Source: Neurospora intermedia
Lineage: Eukaryota > Ascomycota > Sordariomycetes > Sordariales > Sordariaceae
Assembly (NCBI GenBank): GCA_037102815.1
Contig: BTPP01000003.1
Coordinates: 1,488,001 to 1,552,000 of the forward strand
Reading direction: 5' to 3'
Length of the DNA: 64,000 bases
The position numbers and the translations under genes are program-made. The notes under the pieces were generated by a model. That model had not been told where the DNA came from and did no database searches. It worked only from the letters and a program-made list of their open reading frames with translations. Shown one piece after another: positions 13,038 to 24,812 of this stretch. How positions within the stretch are numbered: position 1 is the first letter of the stretch; each line of letters opens with the position of its first letter.

Positions 13038-15047
13038 TTACGCCTGGTAGGTGGAAGCGGAAACGTTGCCGCCGCGGCCAGTCCAGTTGACGTGAATGTA
13101 CTTGCCCTCGGGGTACTTCTCGTTGGCGTACTCGGGCTTGACCAAGAAGGTGTGGGCGCCGAAGTAGTCGCGCTGAGCCTGGAGCAGGTTCGCGGGGAGG
13201 TCCTTGGTGCGGTAGCCATCGAACCACGACAGAGCAGTGGAGAAAGCGGGAGTGGGAAGACCAAGGAGAGCAGCCTTGGCAACGACATCACGCCAGCCGG
13301 GCTGGGCCTTGTGGATGGCCTTGTTGAAGAAGTCGTCGAACAAAAGGTTCTCGAGGTCGGGGTTCTTGCGGTAAGCAGCGGTGATGTCCTTCAGGAAGAC
13401 GGAGCGGATAATGCAACCACCGCGCCACATGAGGGCAATGGAAGGCTTGTTGAGCTTCCAGTTGTACTCCTTGGCAGCCTGTGATCAAAATAGCGTTAGC
13501 AATCGCACCTCGGTGATGGTCTGTTCTGCGCATCCACATACCTCCTGCATGAGCATGAAGCCCTGGGCATAAGAGATGATCTTGGAAGCATAGAGAGCCT
13601 GCTCGAGGTCCTCCAAGAACTGCTCCTTGTCACCCTCGAACTTGTTGGCACGGCCAACGAACTCGAGCTTGGTGGAGGCCTTGACACGCTCCTCCTTGAT
13701 GCCAGACAGGCAGCGAGCAAGGACAGCCTCGGCAATGAGGGTGACAGGCATGCCCAGGTCAAGGGCGTTGACAGCAGTCCACTTGCCGGTACCCTTCTGG
13801 CCAGCCTTGTCGAGAATCTTCTCGACGAGAGGAGTGCCATCATCGTCGGTGAAGTACATGATGTCCCTGGTAATCTCAATCAGGAACGAGTCGAGAACGC
13901 CCTTGTTCCACTTGGCAAACACATCGCCCATCTCCTTGTGGGAGAGGCCGAGACCGCGCTTCATGATGTCGTAGGCCTGTACCAAGTCATCAGTTAGATC
14001 GGTGTCCTCATTCGCCTCAAAAACCACGTATGGTAGAGTGCATTGGGGCTACTGACCTCGCAGATGAGCTGCATGTCACCGTACTCAATGCCGTTGTGGA
14101 CCATCTTGACGTAGTGGCCAGCACCCTCGTCACCGACCCACTCGCAGCAGGCCTCGCCATCGCTCTTGGCAGCAATGGACTGGAAGATGTCCTTGATGTG
14201 GGGCCAGGCAGCCTCGTCACCACCGGGCATCAGCGAAGGGCCGTAGCGGGCACCCTCCTCACCACCAGAGACACCGGAACCAACGAAGTGGAGGCCCTTG
14301 GAGGCAAGGTACTTTGTCCTGCGGTTGCTGTCGGGGAAGTGAGAGTTACCGCCATCAATGATGATGTCGCCCTTCTCGAGGAGGGGGAGGAGGGTCTCGA
14401 TCCAGTCATCGACGGGCTTGCCGGCCTGGACGAGGAGCATGATGCGGCGGGGGGACTTGAGCTTGGAGACGAACTCCTCGGTGGACTTGGCACCAACGAT
14501 CGACTTGCCCTTGGCCTCGTTGGCAAGGAAGTGGTCGACCTTGGAAACGGTACGGTTGAAGGCGCAGACGGTGAAGCCATGGTCGGCCATGTTGAGGATC
14601 AAGTTCTGACCCCTATCACATACCACGTTAGCGAGGCCCCGTGCGGCACGGTTGAGGGGGATGCTCGACGAGCATTAACTTACATGACGGCCAGGCCGAT
14701 GAGGCCGATATCAGCGCTTGGGGCATCGTTAGCACTTGTCTGACTTTGAGATTGGGACTGGGAGCCCGGCTTCACAGCTCCGCCAACAATGATGTTCGCT
14801 AGGCGAGCGCTGAAGGCACTCAGTTGGTATGCAGGGCAAACAGGGCAAGCAAGCTCTCTCCGTCACACATCACGGCGAGAGGACTATCGCTTCTTTGAAA
14901 GAGGTCCCTCGTCGACACACAGTCACATTCTGACCGCCAGCAGAATGCGCGCCGTGGCAGGATCGAGAGCTTCCAACAGAGAACGTTCACAGGCGGGTAG
15001 AGCGGGGGAGGCGGGGTAGTGAAAAGGACTTACACAGGTCCAGACAT
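13038..15047 (-). CDS. gnd1: 6-phosphogluconate dehydrogenase, decarboxylating
   Basis: Oxidative pentose phosphate pathway enzyme: 6-phosphogluconate + NADP+ to ribulose 5-phosphate + CO2 + NADPH, cytosolic dimer. Five exons are inferred: 15047-15034, 14716-14684, 14612-14057, 13976-13542 and 13478-13038, giving 492 aa, the normal length. The first exon codes only MSGP plus two bases, and the second is a 33-nt micro-exon encoding [11 protein letters not shown], so the NADP-binding GLAVMGQN motif is split across an intron. The active-site block [15 protein letters not shown] supplies the catalytic Lys (~185), Asn (~189) and Glu (~192). [11 protein letters not shown] and the C-terminal NWTGRGG (NADP-binding tail) are intact. 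Phases close at every junction. A 3.2-kb upstream gap separates it from the next divergent gene. Confidence 0.97.
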
Positions 15048-18000
15048 CTTGTAGGCTTTTGTAGGGTATCTTGGTTTACGATTTCTCAAGCGTTTGGTTG
15101 TTTGGAGGAACAAGAAGCAAAAGGCAAGATAAATAAGTTGGAAAAGATGAGATTACTCAACGAAGAGGGATTTCCAATTGGAGGGGGGGGGAAGGGAGGG
15201 GGTCAAATAAAGGATGTACCTGCGAGCTGAGGTAATGACGAAACTTTGGAGAGGGATCCTGGAGCCTTCGACTTCGGAGGGGTCAATCAGCGTGGCAGTG
15301 GGCAAGCCAAAATGTAGCAAGTGGAAACACTTCCAAAATCCGAACAGGCCCTGCATCATCTTGGCCTGTACCTTTCGGTAGAATATCCCTAGTTGCAGAC
15401 CGGCGATAGCACACGAGTTCCACTCTTGTCGTCCGCTCTGGACATCTCACTTTTTGACATTTGCACCCACGGAAGGACAACAGCCAGTCGCGATCGCCGT
15501 TGCCTCGCTGCATCATTCAGTCGATGTTATGGAAAGTCGAGTGGGCAAGTGTTCGCCCTCTCCCATCTTTTGTCCCGAGGACATGGAATGGGGGATTCAT
15601 CCTTCCAAACTTGATCTCCGTACGGTGCGATGACAGCTGCAGAATGGATAGCCCGGCATTTTCTTCCGTGGACCTGGAAGAAATTATTCCGCCGTCCTGC
15701 CTCAGAAAACCCCCGCGGCGGGATCGGAAGGCTCCATGTCCCATTTGTTGGTCTGGATCAGCCATGGTGCGAAACGATCCACTCATTCACCACTTCGTTG
15801 AGGTCAACCATTCCAACCTAGAGAGCTTGGCTTTTGATGCCATTGTGCACCGAGCCGGTACGAGAGGCAAACCCGGCAAGGTATATATCTCAGCACCATA
15901 CATCTCTACCCAAAATAACGGTCAAGAATGTTAAGCAAGCTGGTTATCGGGAATGCTCATAGAGGTCATTGGACTCTCGTTTACTATGTACAGCAGGGCC
16001 GATAGGCATATCCGTCGAGCACTCACAAAGTTGACTGAAGTAGCACAAGGATGGCAGCTTTGTCTTTATATTTGTAAGTTTGTTCACCCCCAGCCACCCC
16101 TGCCAAAGCGTGTTTTTAGTCTGTTGCGGTTTCGCAATCCTGTCCTTCCTTCATGCTCCTCCAAACCTAAGGTATGACGGACCAAACGGAAACGGTTAGG
16201 TTCATCGCCCGCGACCCCTAGTTTGGTCTTTGCGTGCCATTCAAGCTCCCAGCCGTCCCAACACCAATTACGATGATCGTGAAGCATTGCTTTGTGGCTG
16301 TCAAGACAAATGCCCCTTTATGGCAAACAGTCTCGGATGACCCAGATGCTTACTGGTCACCTTGCATATTCGGTAAGCTTCACTATGAAGATTTGCGATC
16401 ATGTACAGTAGCTGGTATTTCCTTCCGCAGCCTTTAGGAACTTTTCGTCCATTCCGCTTGGCTCATCATTCTACCAGTGTCCCGATGCTCACCCATCAAT
16501 ATCTGGTCATAAGCATTGATAGTAAGCAACTCCGGATGAGCCGGCATGGTTTTAGCCACCAACTGCCGAGCGCCACGGAATGGAAGCCGCTATTGTCAAA
16601 GCATCATGAGTTGCCTGGAATTCCAATGTGCTTGTTCATGGGACCTGAGAAATTTATATGCAGAATGTGACAGCAAGAACATATGGACCTGTGTATTCAG
16701 AAAAAACTAACAACCAATTGTAAAAAGGCCCAACTTCTTGTACACTACCTATCAACTGTCCACATCTCCATTGTTTCGCTCTGCTGACCCCCATCCCCCA
16801 CACGATCATCTGATTCCCGTGCTGCCAAAACATATGCAAGCTTACCCAACTTTGACATCGCTTTACTGCGGAGTCATCGCTATTTGGACACTAACAGACA
16901 AACCACAGATAGAAGTTCAGCCTTCGGTACAGAGCTTGCTATCTTGCGCCGTGATATAAGACCTCGCGGGAAGTTTCTGCTCGCGCCTTATCCAGAACAT
17001 AATATTAAATACCTCCAGTTCTTCAATTTACCAGTACCGGGCCCCCAAATAGGTCATGAAGCTTGGAAGTCGGGACCAGGAGTGAGAAAAAAAGTCCAGA
17101 CGAGGGGTAGGTAAGAACGAGGTGCAGCTCCCCACGGGCCCCTCCATTGATTTCACATGGTAACTTTCACCTGACCATGATGATAACTCTTAAAATACAT
17201 CGGCTACAGTTACTTCGGGAATCCATTCAAAGAATCAGATTCATACATATATTAAGACGCTTGGATACTGGATGAAAGCATACATTAGGTCAGTAATGTG
17301 CTGGCCGTCACCTGTCATTCAGCTGCCTTACTGGCACCTCGAAATAGGAATTGTACACTACGATACATACAGATGAAATTCCCGTCATAACTATACCCAA
17401 CCCTGAAGATTGGTGGGGGGCGTGGGGGTCAACCTCGTGGATGGTTTTCCGTCTATTGCATGGTAGTACTTGTAGTCAGCTCCAAATACATATCCACCAT
17501 AGCGGGTGTGACTAACGGTTGCGAGGACGGTGATTGATTTTGTTCTTCGCAAGTGAAGTCGTGAATTGTTTCGTGGTTTTCGTCGCCACCCACCCATCTT
17601 TCTTTCATCGTCATCCGCAAGGAGCTTGGAGGGAGAGCACCGCCACATGTAATGATTGATTACGTATCGATTCTGGAGAATTCAATCTTGGCTTGTGGCT
17701 GATCGGCCCGAAAGCACTGCACTGCGGCGCCTGTGATGGACCAGTGGTCACACCAGTCCGGCCGGGGTGTGACGGATTGGAAATTCAAGTTGGAGAAGTT
17801 GCCAAGCCAAAGGTTCACCGTTCACCTCGGATTGGCGACCGGTCTCCAGTTCACCGCGACTCCAGCTGGTTCAGTCAGTTTCGGCCGGACTCCACAAATG
17901 GAATTTAGCCGTCCCGTCCATGGCCTCGCTGCAGTCGCCGTCTGCACTGACAATCAACTTCTCCATCAACCACCGACGTCCGTGCCTGATTAGGTCAATT

Positions 18001-18232
18001 CGCGATCCCGACTAACAAAACCACAACCCATAATATCTCTACAATCTCTTGCCTGCAACTCTCGTGAGCCAACTGTGGACCGGACAAGCCCGACAGTACC
18101 TAATCACAGGAGGATACCTACCACAAAGCGCAAAACACTGCCGGGCTGGGCTCACAGGTACGTGAAACAAGCACCACAAACAGACTTGAACCAAGTTGTG
18201 TCTCTCTTTCTTGTCGGCGCGAGAAATTCATC
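15048..18232. promoter_or_regulatory. 3.2-kb divergent intergenic region, gnd1 / RBM42-like
   Basis: The only sure content is the two divergent promoters and leaders. A G-rich run at about 15180-15203 (several G runs of 3 to 9) could form a G-quadruplex near the gnd1 leader. Frames such as 15461-15934 (+) and 16234-16670 (+) are unconvincing: no family motif and no splice structure. I see no tRNA. Confidence 0.45.
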
Positions 18233-19594
18233 ATGTCGTACCCCGGTCCTCCAGGTGTCTCCAAAAGCACGACCCATCCGTCGCTGCCTCCCCGACCGCC
18301 ACCAGCAAAGCAGCCCGGCGGCTTCAAGCCTGCCTTCCAACCCGCGATCCATTCTGCGCGGTCCTTCAGCGCCGCCCCATCTCCATCTCCCGCTCCAGGC
18401 TATCCCGCAACCCCAACAACCGCGGCAGCAACCTCGTCGTATACGGCGGCTCCCGGCTATGGCTCGACTGTTGGCGCCGCCGCGCCCGGCAGCTATGGCG
18501 CGCCCACCCCATACGGCGCTCATCAACCAGCTGTTCCCGGCGTAGGAGGTGGCCGTGGCGGCTATGGCCAAGCAAACACGACATACAGCAGTTACCCCCA
18601 AGCAGCAGGCTATCAACAACAAGCCGCATACGGATACGGCACACCCGGCACCGGCAGCTATTCCACCCCGCCCCAGATCCGCAACCCCTTTCCCGTTCCC
18701 AACGCCGCCCCGACCGCCGGCCACCATGGTCACCACCATGACGCCAATTACGACCCCGTCGAGGCGGCGCAGATAGCGGCGTGGCAGAGCGCATACATGC
18801 CCAAAGACCCGAACGACCCTAACAATGCCGTCAACAAGGTTGGCGGTGCCGGCAGCGTTCCTGGTGCGCGCGCTGCAGCTGGTGCCTACGGTGCAGGTGC
18901 CGCTCAATACGGAGCCGCTTACGGCGCAGCGATGGATCCCGCGGCCGCCGCGGCCGCCGCCGCAGCAGGAGCAGCAGGAACATCAACCGACCCCTACGCA
19001 GCCCACAACGGCAGCGGCGCGACGGGTGCCGACGGCGAGAAGAAGAAGACAGTAGTGCGCGAAGGCGGCGGCAAGAAGTGGACAGACGACACATTGCTTG
19101 AATGGGACCCCTCGCACCTGCGTCTCTTCGTGGGCAACCTAGCAGGCGAGACAACAGATGAGTCGCTCCTCAAGGCCTTTTCACGCTGGAAGAGCGTGCA
19201 AAAAGCGAAAGTGGTGCGCGACAAGCGGACGACCAAGAGCAAAGGGTTCGGGTTTGTCAGCTTTAGCGACCCCGAGGACTTTTTCCAGGCGGCGAAGGAG
19301 ATGAATGGCAAGTATATCCAGAGTCATCCGGTGGTGGTGCACAAGGCCAAGACGGAGATCAAGCCGACGGTGCTGAAGGACGATCGAAAGGGCGGCAAAT
19401 GGAAGGATAAGAAGAACACACAAAGCAAGGAGAAGAAGAGCCGTAGTGGGATGGGCGCCGGTGTGGGTCATGATGGAGGCGGCAGTGGTGGTGGTGCGGG
19501 CGGCGGGTATGAGCCGCATCTTGGACCTGCGCATGGCAGTGGAGTGACCAAGCCTGGTCAGAAGACTAAAGGCGGATTAAAGTTGCTTGGCTGA
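18233..19594 (+). CDS. RBM42-like RNA-binding protein (single RRM)
   Basis: Single-exon gene of 453 aa. The N-terminal ~280 residues are low-complexity, rich in Ala, Gly, Pro, Tyr and Gln, with a run of about nine Ala (near 18949-18966) and likely disordered. One RRM lies at ~298-375, with RNP2 LFVGNL and RNP1 KGFGFVSF, followed by HKAKTEIKPT, and a Lys- then Gly-rich tail. An RRM preceded by a Trp-Asp-Pro segment and followed by a basic tail is the layout of the RBM42 family, which in animals binds hnRNP K and mRNA. The fungal role is inferred only by family. The start has an ATCATG context directly after a pyrimidine-rich leader. It converges with the GH15 gene. Confidence 0.88.
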   Translation: MSYPGPPGVSKSTTHPSLPPRPPPAKQPGGFKPAFQPAIHSARSFSAAPSPSPAPGYPATPTTAAATSSYTAAPGYGSTVGAAAPGSYGAPTPYGAHQPAVPGVGGGRGGYGQANTTYSSYPQAAGYQQQAAYGYGTPGTGSYSTPPQIRNPFPVPNAAPTAGHHGHHHDANYDPVEAAQIAAWQSAYMPKDPNDPNNAVNKVGGAGSVPGARAAAGAYGAGAAQYGAAYGAAMDPAAAAAAAAAGAAGTSTDPYAAHNGSGATGADGEKKKTVVREGGGKKWTDDTLLEWDPSHLRLFVGNLAGETTDESLLKAFSRWKSVQKAKVVRDKRTTKSKGFGFVSFSDPEDFFQAAKEMNGKYIQSHPVVVHKAKTEIKPTVLKDDRKGGKWKDKKNTQSKEKKSRSGMGAGVGHDGGGSGGGAGGGYEPHLGPAHGSGVTKPGQKTKGGLKLLG

Positions 19595-20170
19595 TCGTGT
19601 CTTGGCCGGGTTCACTTTCTCGTGCTTCACCTTAGGGCATTTAAGGAGCATTGCGTATTGAGATACTTGTGCATTGAGAAGAACTATAAGGGCGTTATGG
19701 ATGTCTGGGTCTAGGAAGCGATCGTTTGGAGACGGTATGTTGATATCCCGGACTTTCGTCTGGTGTCTTCCCCGAATTAGAAAACACAAGTGTCAATAAG
19801 TGGTCCCAATGTATGTCAGATGTAACATGTGCGAAAAGTTGTGTTACCAGCCTTGAAGTATATCACCAATACTTGTTTCTACGGTTTCACGCATTTATTT
19901 TCCATTTTCATTTTGCAAACATCACCGAATCCTCACTCAGAACTAACAAGGCCAAACGTGAATGATCTAACTAGAGCAGTTGTAAAACCCACCTTCAGCC
20001 AGTAGAGATCGAGATGATCTCGACACTTCCCCCCCAAACAGTCAGCGAGTACCTTGAGTCAGTCAAATCAAATGCTCACTACTAGCACATTGTCGCTCCC
20101 TTCAGAACAGACAAACCATCATCATCGTCATCATCATCACATAAGACACACAAACCCCCCCTTTCTGCTC
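19595..20170. other. Convergent 3' region, RBM42-like / GH15
   Basis: Tail-to-tail spacer that should contain both 3' UTRs and terminators. It includes a CAT/CAC-type trinucleotide-rich stretch at about 20117-20142. No gene seen. Confidence 0.5.
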
Positions 20171-22622
20171 TTAATGGTTGAACTCGCATACACGATCGAG
20201 GTTAAAAGCGGCGCTGATGAGCGCCAAGTGGCTGAAAGCCTGCGGCGTGTTACCTAGCTGCTCGCCGCTGCGCGAGATCTCCTCGGAGAACATCATCAGG
20301 TGGTTCGAGAAGCTGAGCATGTTCTCAAACAGGTTGATGGCGCGCACCATGTACTTGGGCTCGTAGACGCTGGCGCGCGTCAGCGCTTCGACGAGCCAGA
20401 AGGTGCACATGGAGAAGGCACCTTCGCGGCCTCCAACGCCTGTTTGCATTGGGTGTGATGTGTCAGCTGCAGCTTTAGAAAATAAAATAGGAGAGAGGAT
20501 TGTTGATCATTTAGTGTGATATTCGGGTGGGTTTGTGATTATGGCTTGGGAAGGGAAGGGTGGAAGGCAAAAGGGGAAAAAAAAAAGGAGTCTTTTTTGA
20601 GTGGCCGAGGTTGTTGATGATGACTTACCATCTTCTGATTGCTCAGTGTCATAACGGTATACCAGGCCGGTGCTGGTCAACCCGCCCTTTTCAGGGGGCA
20701 GCATAATACGGTCCATGGTGTTCAAGAATCGCGGGTCGTTGGGCGCGATAAAGAAGACGAGCGGCGCGATGAGGATGGATGAGTCCAGGATCGTCTGATT
20801 TTCGTAGCTTTGCACAAAGCACTTCATCTCCTTGTTGTACGACTTCTCCATGATCTCCTCGTACAATGAATCCCTGGCCACGAGCCACTTGGCCCGGTTG
20901 GGGCACGGGAAATTCCTTTTCTCAGCCAGACGCAAGCCGCGGTCAAAGGCGACCCACAGCATGATCTTGGAGTAAGTAAAGTGCTGTTTGTTGTTGCGCA
21001 CCTCCCAGATGGACATGTCCGGGTCGTCGAGGATGGTGAGCACGTAGTTGAGCATCTCGCGGATCGAGCACCACAGGTCCCAGTGGATCGGCTTGCCGTA
21101 CTTGTTGTACAGGTAAATGCCATCCATGAGCTCACCGTAGATGTCGAACTGCTGGTGGAAGGCCGCCCCGTTGCCCACCCGCACCGGCTTGCTGCCCCGG
21201 TACCCGTCCAGATGCGTCAGCTCCCGCTCGGGAATGTCCGTCTCGCCCCGGATCGTGAACATGATGGGTAATCCGCCGTTGGCGAAGCGCGAACGACAGA
21301 ACTGGTCGCTGATGAACTTCATGTACGCATCGGCCTCCTCGGTGAAGCCGAGCCGGAGGAGGATGTAGATGGTGAAGGAGGCGTCGCGGACCCATGAGAA
21401 CCGGTAGTCCCAGTTGCTGTGGATGGGGGTGCTTGATGTCAGAAGAAGGGGACGTTCGAGTGTTTCACGTGCGGGTAGGAAATGGCAATAAATATTCGAG
21501 GATAGAGGGAGGATACGGGTTTGACTTACCGGACACCCCCAATGTCTTCGGGAATGGAGAATGTTGGAGCAGCGATGATGGCTCCAGTCGGTTCGTATGT
21601 CATGAGCTTCAGAATCATGAAGCTCCTTTGAACAACCTCGCGCCAACGGCCCTTGTACTTGCACTTTGAGATCCAGTTGTACCAATAGGTCTGGGTACCG
21701 TGCTGCTGAGTGTCCAGAACCATGTTTGTGATCTGCTCCGTGACGTGATTGGGGATGTCGTTGCGAAGAATGAATGAGACGGCTTGGCCTTCCAACAGGT
21801 CGATGCTGGCAACAACACCTTCACCAAGCATTCCGGGCTTCTTTACCTTCCTGAAGCGGACGGTCGGATAGCTATGATACTCTTCCTCTCCTCTATCAAT
21901 GCTGACATCAAGCTGGAGCTTGACGTTCTTGCTGTGAAACGTCACAGTCTTGCTCTCGGTAGCAAAGGGCACGCTTTCTTCCTGTAGAATCGTGGTGGTA
22001 TGCGGCTCTGTGGCATACTCAAACGCAGGGAAGATTTCGACGTCTAATGTCATGTAAGTCATAAGATCTGTGTGGGCAAGGCACGGAAAAGCAAGGATTT
22101 ACCCAAAGAGAACTTTCCACGGATACATTCGACACGGCGGACCAGCCATTGCTTCAGCTCCTCCTGGACGCTTGTCATCTCACGATAAGCACTCGCCTTC
22201 AGTCCTTTGATGACAGTCTGGGTTTTCATGGGCCTGGGAAAGAAATCGACAAGATCAACGACACCATCCTCATGGATGTACCTGGTTTGAAGGATGTTCG
22301 AAGAAGGCAGGTATTGCTGCTTGGTTGTGCATCCAAGATGGGCAGAAGGATGTATGATGAAGTAGCCTCCTTTGTCCTTATCCAGCAAACGGCAGAAGAC
22401 GGAAGGTGAATCAAATTCAGGCCTTGAAGACGTTAGTAGAGACATGGCTATGAGGCAATGCTGTGAGAGTTACCAGCACATAAAGTCCACACTGCCGTCC
22501 ATGCCCACGAGGGCGCATGTTCTCATGTTGCCAATCAGGCCATAGCTCTCGATAGGAAGATAACCTCCGCAGCGTCTCCTCATTTGAGCTTCGGCGCTCT
22601 GTGTTGCTCCTGCGGTTGACAT
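20171..22622 (-). CDS. GH15-family glycoside hydrolase (glucoamylase/trehalase-like), cytosolic
   Basis: Five exons inferred: 22622-22474, 22422-22103, 22067-21530, 21416-20629 and 20439-20171, giving 687 aa. The N terminus has the [20 protein letters not shown] and [12 protein letters not shown] blocks shared with bacterial GH15 enzymes, including the mycobacterial trehalase. The (alpha/alpha)6 catalytic part carries [14 protein letters not shown], the general-acid region SIWEVR (Glu ~474) and the catalytic-base region [18 protein letters not shown] (Glu ~651/652). Both presumed catalytic acids are present. There is no signal peptide, unlike secreted glucoamylases, which suggests an intracellular alpha-glucoside or trehalose substrate; the exact substrate is unknown. 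The start is the first in-frame ATG; the frame extends upstream only with non-ATG codons. All phases close. Confidence 0.92.
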
Positions 22623-24812
22623 GATGGAAGAGAAGCCGCCTTGGCTGAAGCTCTTTTCTGTGTCTTGTGCGTAGTGGTGCTCAAATAGAGCGCTCGGTTT
22701 CAGTTCTGAACTGAAGCTCGGGTGTTTGATGAAGACTGCAATACGGGAATTTGTCACCCTGGAGATGTTGAGATGGCAATGAGAAAGGAAGGAACAAAGG
22801 GCCTTACGGCTTGAGTCCGCAAGTTATCCAGATTCGAGTCTGCTTTGAAAGAGAGCAAAGCAGGAAGATACAGTACAAGGTACGCTTGTTTTTATGATAA
22901 CCTAATAGTAAACGGGAAAGGTGAGAAGCATCGATGTGGTAGAAAAGATATTGTATGTTTTTATCTCACCATAGGAGCTCTTCGTCTGAAGACGACGAGG
23001 TTGTGCGCCCCGATCCATGACAGCTCGTGCGTAGGACCAGCATCATTCCTGACTCAGCATCGTCTTCCAAGTTCCCCAGGTTACCACCGCGTGTCTTTGC
23101 CTCTTTTGAGACCTTTGTCGAGGGTATTGCTCTGCGGCTCCTCACAAGGTTGGGTGATCACAGTACACCAAGATCGATTTGCAGGGAGCGCGGGAACGAT
23201 GTTCCAGTTCCATGGAGTTTTACATCCCAGGATGTGTATCTCTTAGGAGCTCCGTCACTGACCAGCTCAGCTCTGTTGTTAGCTTTCTGTCAACCTTCTT
23301 CGATAACCTTTTCTCGAAATGATCATCTCCATGACAGAAGTTTGCGGGTTCTTTTGTGAAGGTTCGTTCCTGACGGTCGTGTTACTTAGAGTGTACACTA
23401 CCAGCCACTTGACGGTTTTCCTCTGTATTGAATGTCAACTACATCATACCTGGACTTGAATCTCGAGAGACCGGGGTTGGTAGCTTGACGGTTCAAGTGG
23501 GGAATCCCGGCGCACCGGCGCACCAGGCCACAACCAATACCGTCACACCAAGAACCACTTACACGGGCGTCAAGTCAATATCAGTGACTACATTTGAGTA
23601 TTGTGTCTTCGATAAAGGATTGTTCTGATGACGGTTGCTCTTTTGTCTGGAATCTTGACCAGCATTTATTTCGCTGTCCTCATGAATGCTCGGCTCGCTA
23701 ATCCAGTCAACCGAGCCATCTGAGGCAGGCCAATTTGTTATTTTGTAGGGAGATACCGAAACCCCGCCTCCGGGAAGAATCTCCCTGAGTAAAAGTGGGT
23801 TTCTAAGCGTAATAATCGACACCTCCCCAAGCTCTTGGTGCTTGGCGTAGAGGTATGTCTCGGTTCACGGAAGGCCGATTCTCACGGTAGGTAGTGTACA
23901 CTAGGAATTTCACTCGAGCCACAGTGACACAGCGCGGCGATCTCACTGCATTCGAAACCAGAAGTGGAGGGTCGAGACTCGACAAGCACGACTGGGCGGT
24001 GAGAGGTCGATTGATCTTGGAGACACACGAGCCATCACTACTAGGAGCCTACACTACGTTGAAGCCAAGGCGCTAGTAGCGCTACAGGAAACTACGGTTA
24101 TTTGATGATCAATATCGCTATTTCCCGTACAGGCTACCACCTACCACCTTAGGCATGAAGGCTTCAGTTTGCCACCCCCCCAGATATCGCCCAATTCACG
24201 AGGTAACTGCTTACACTACCGTAGGCACTCAAAGAGGGAAAGCTATGAATTTGCCAGTTGACCGAATTCCACGGTATCTAGTTCAACCCTGGGTTGCTTA
24301 TTAGCGTGGTTCCTGCGACACAGCTAGTTGCGAAGAGTGCGTAGTGAAGTCCTGCACTAACAAACAAACAAACAGATAAAACCAGGGTTGACGTTATGCG
24401 GGAGTGTAGCGTACACCACACGACCACCTCATGACGCTGCTGCAGGGGCGTTCGGCAGCTGACTGAAATCAGAATTCGAAGTGGAATGGAAACTGGATTT
24501 CACCACCCAAGAGGTAAACTTTTACCTAAAGGGTCTTGGCGCTCTTCGATACCCTTTTTTCTACCGTATGAAACTGGGGTGCAAAGCCAATGACTGCCGC
24601 GATCTCCCACCACTCCACCGCTCATCTGGCCTCGCCAAGTCGCCAACTCTCGAGCGTCGCAAATCTCAGCCCATCTCGATATGCTTCAGAGGCTAGCACG
24701 GCTAGCAAGGGACCGCTCCAACTTCTCAAACGTCTAGTCGCACCGTGTACCTAGAGCCAATTGAAATCCCCTGCCCCTAATAATGCATCTCCGTCCATCT
24801 CGTTGAAATATC
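22623..24812. promoter_or_regulatory. 2.2-kb divergent intergenic region, GH15 / SLC35-like
   Basis: Holds two divergent promoters. The perfect palindrome AGTGTACACT occurs twice, at 23390-23399 and 23893-23902, and a GGCGCACC direct repeat lies near 23511. No frame has family resemblance. A 7-codon upstream ORF (24783-24806) ends 6 nt before the transporter start. Confidence 0.45.
24783..24806 (+). promoter_or_regulatory. Possible upstream ORF of the SLC35-like gene
   Basis: ATG at 24783 opens a 7-residue frame (MHLRPSR) with TGA at 24804-24806, just before the main ATG at 24813. If the transcript starts upstream of it, it could dampen or regulate translation of the transporter. The leader extent is unknown. 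Confidence 0.35.

Noticed and set aside
15461-15934. Plus-strand 157-residue frame
   Set aside because: No family resemblance, and overlapping frames of similar length occur nearby.
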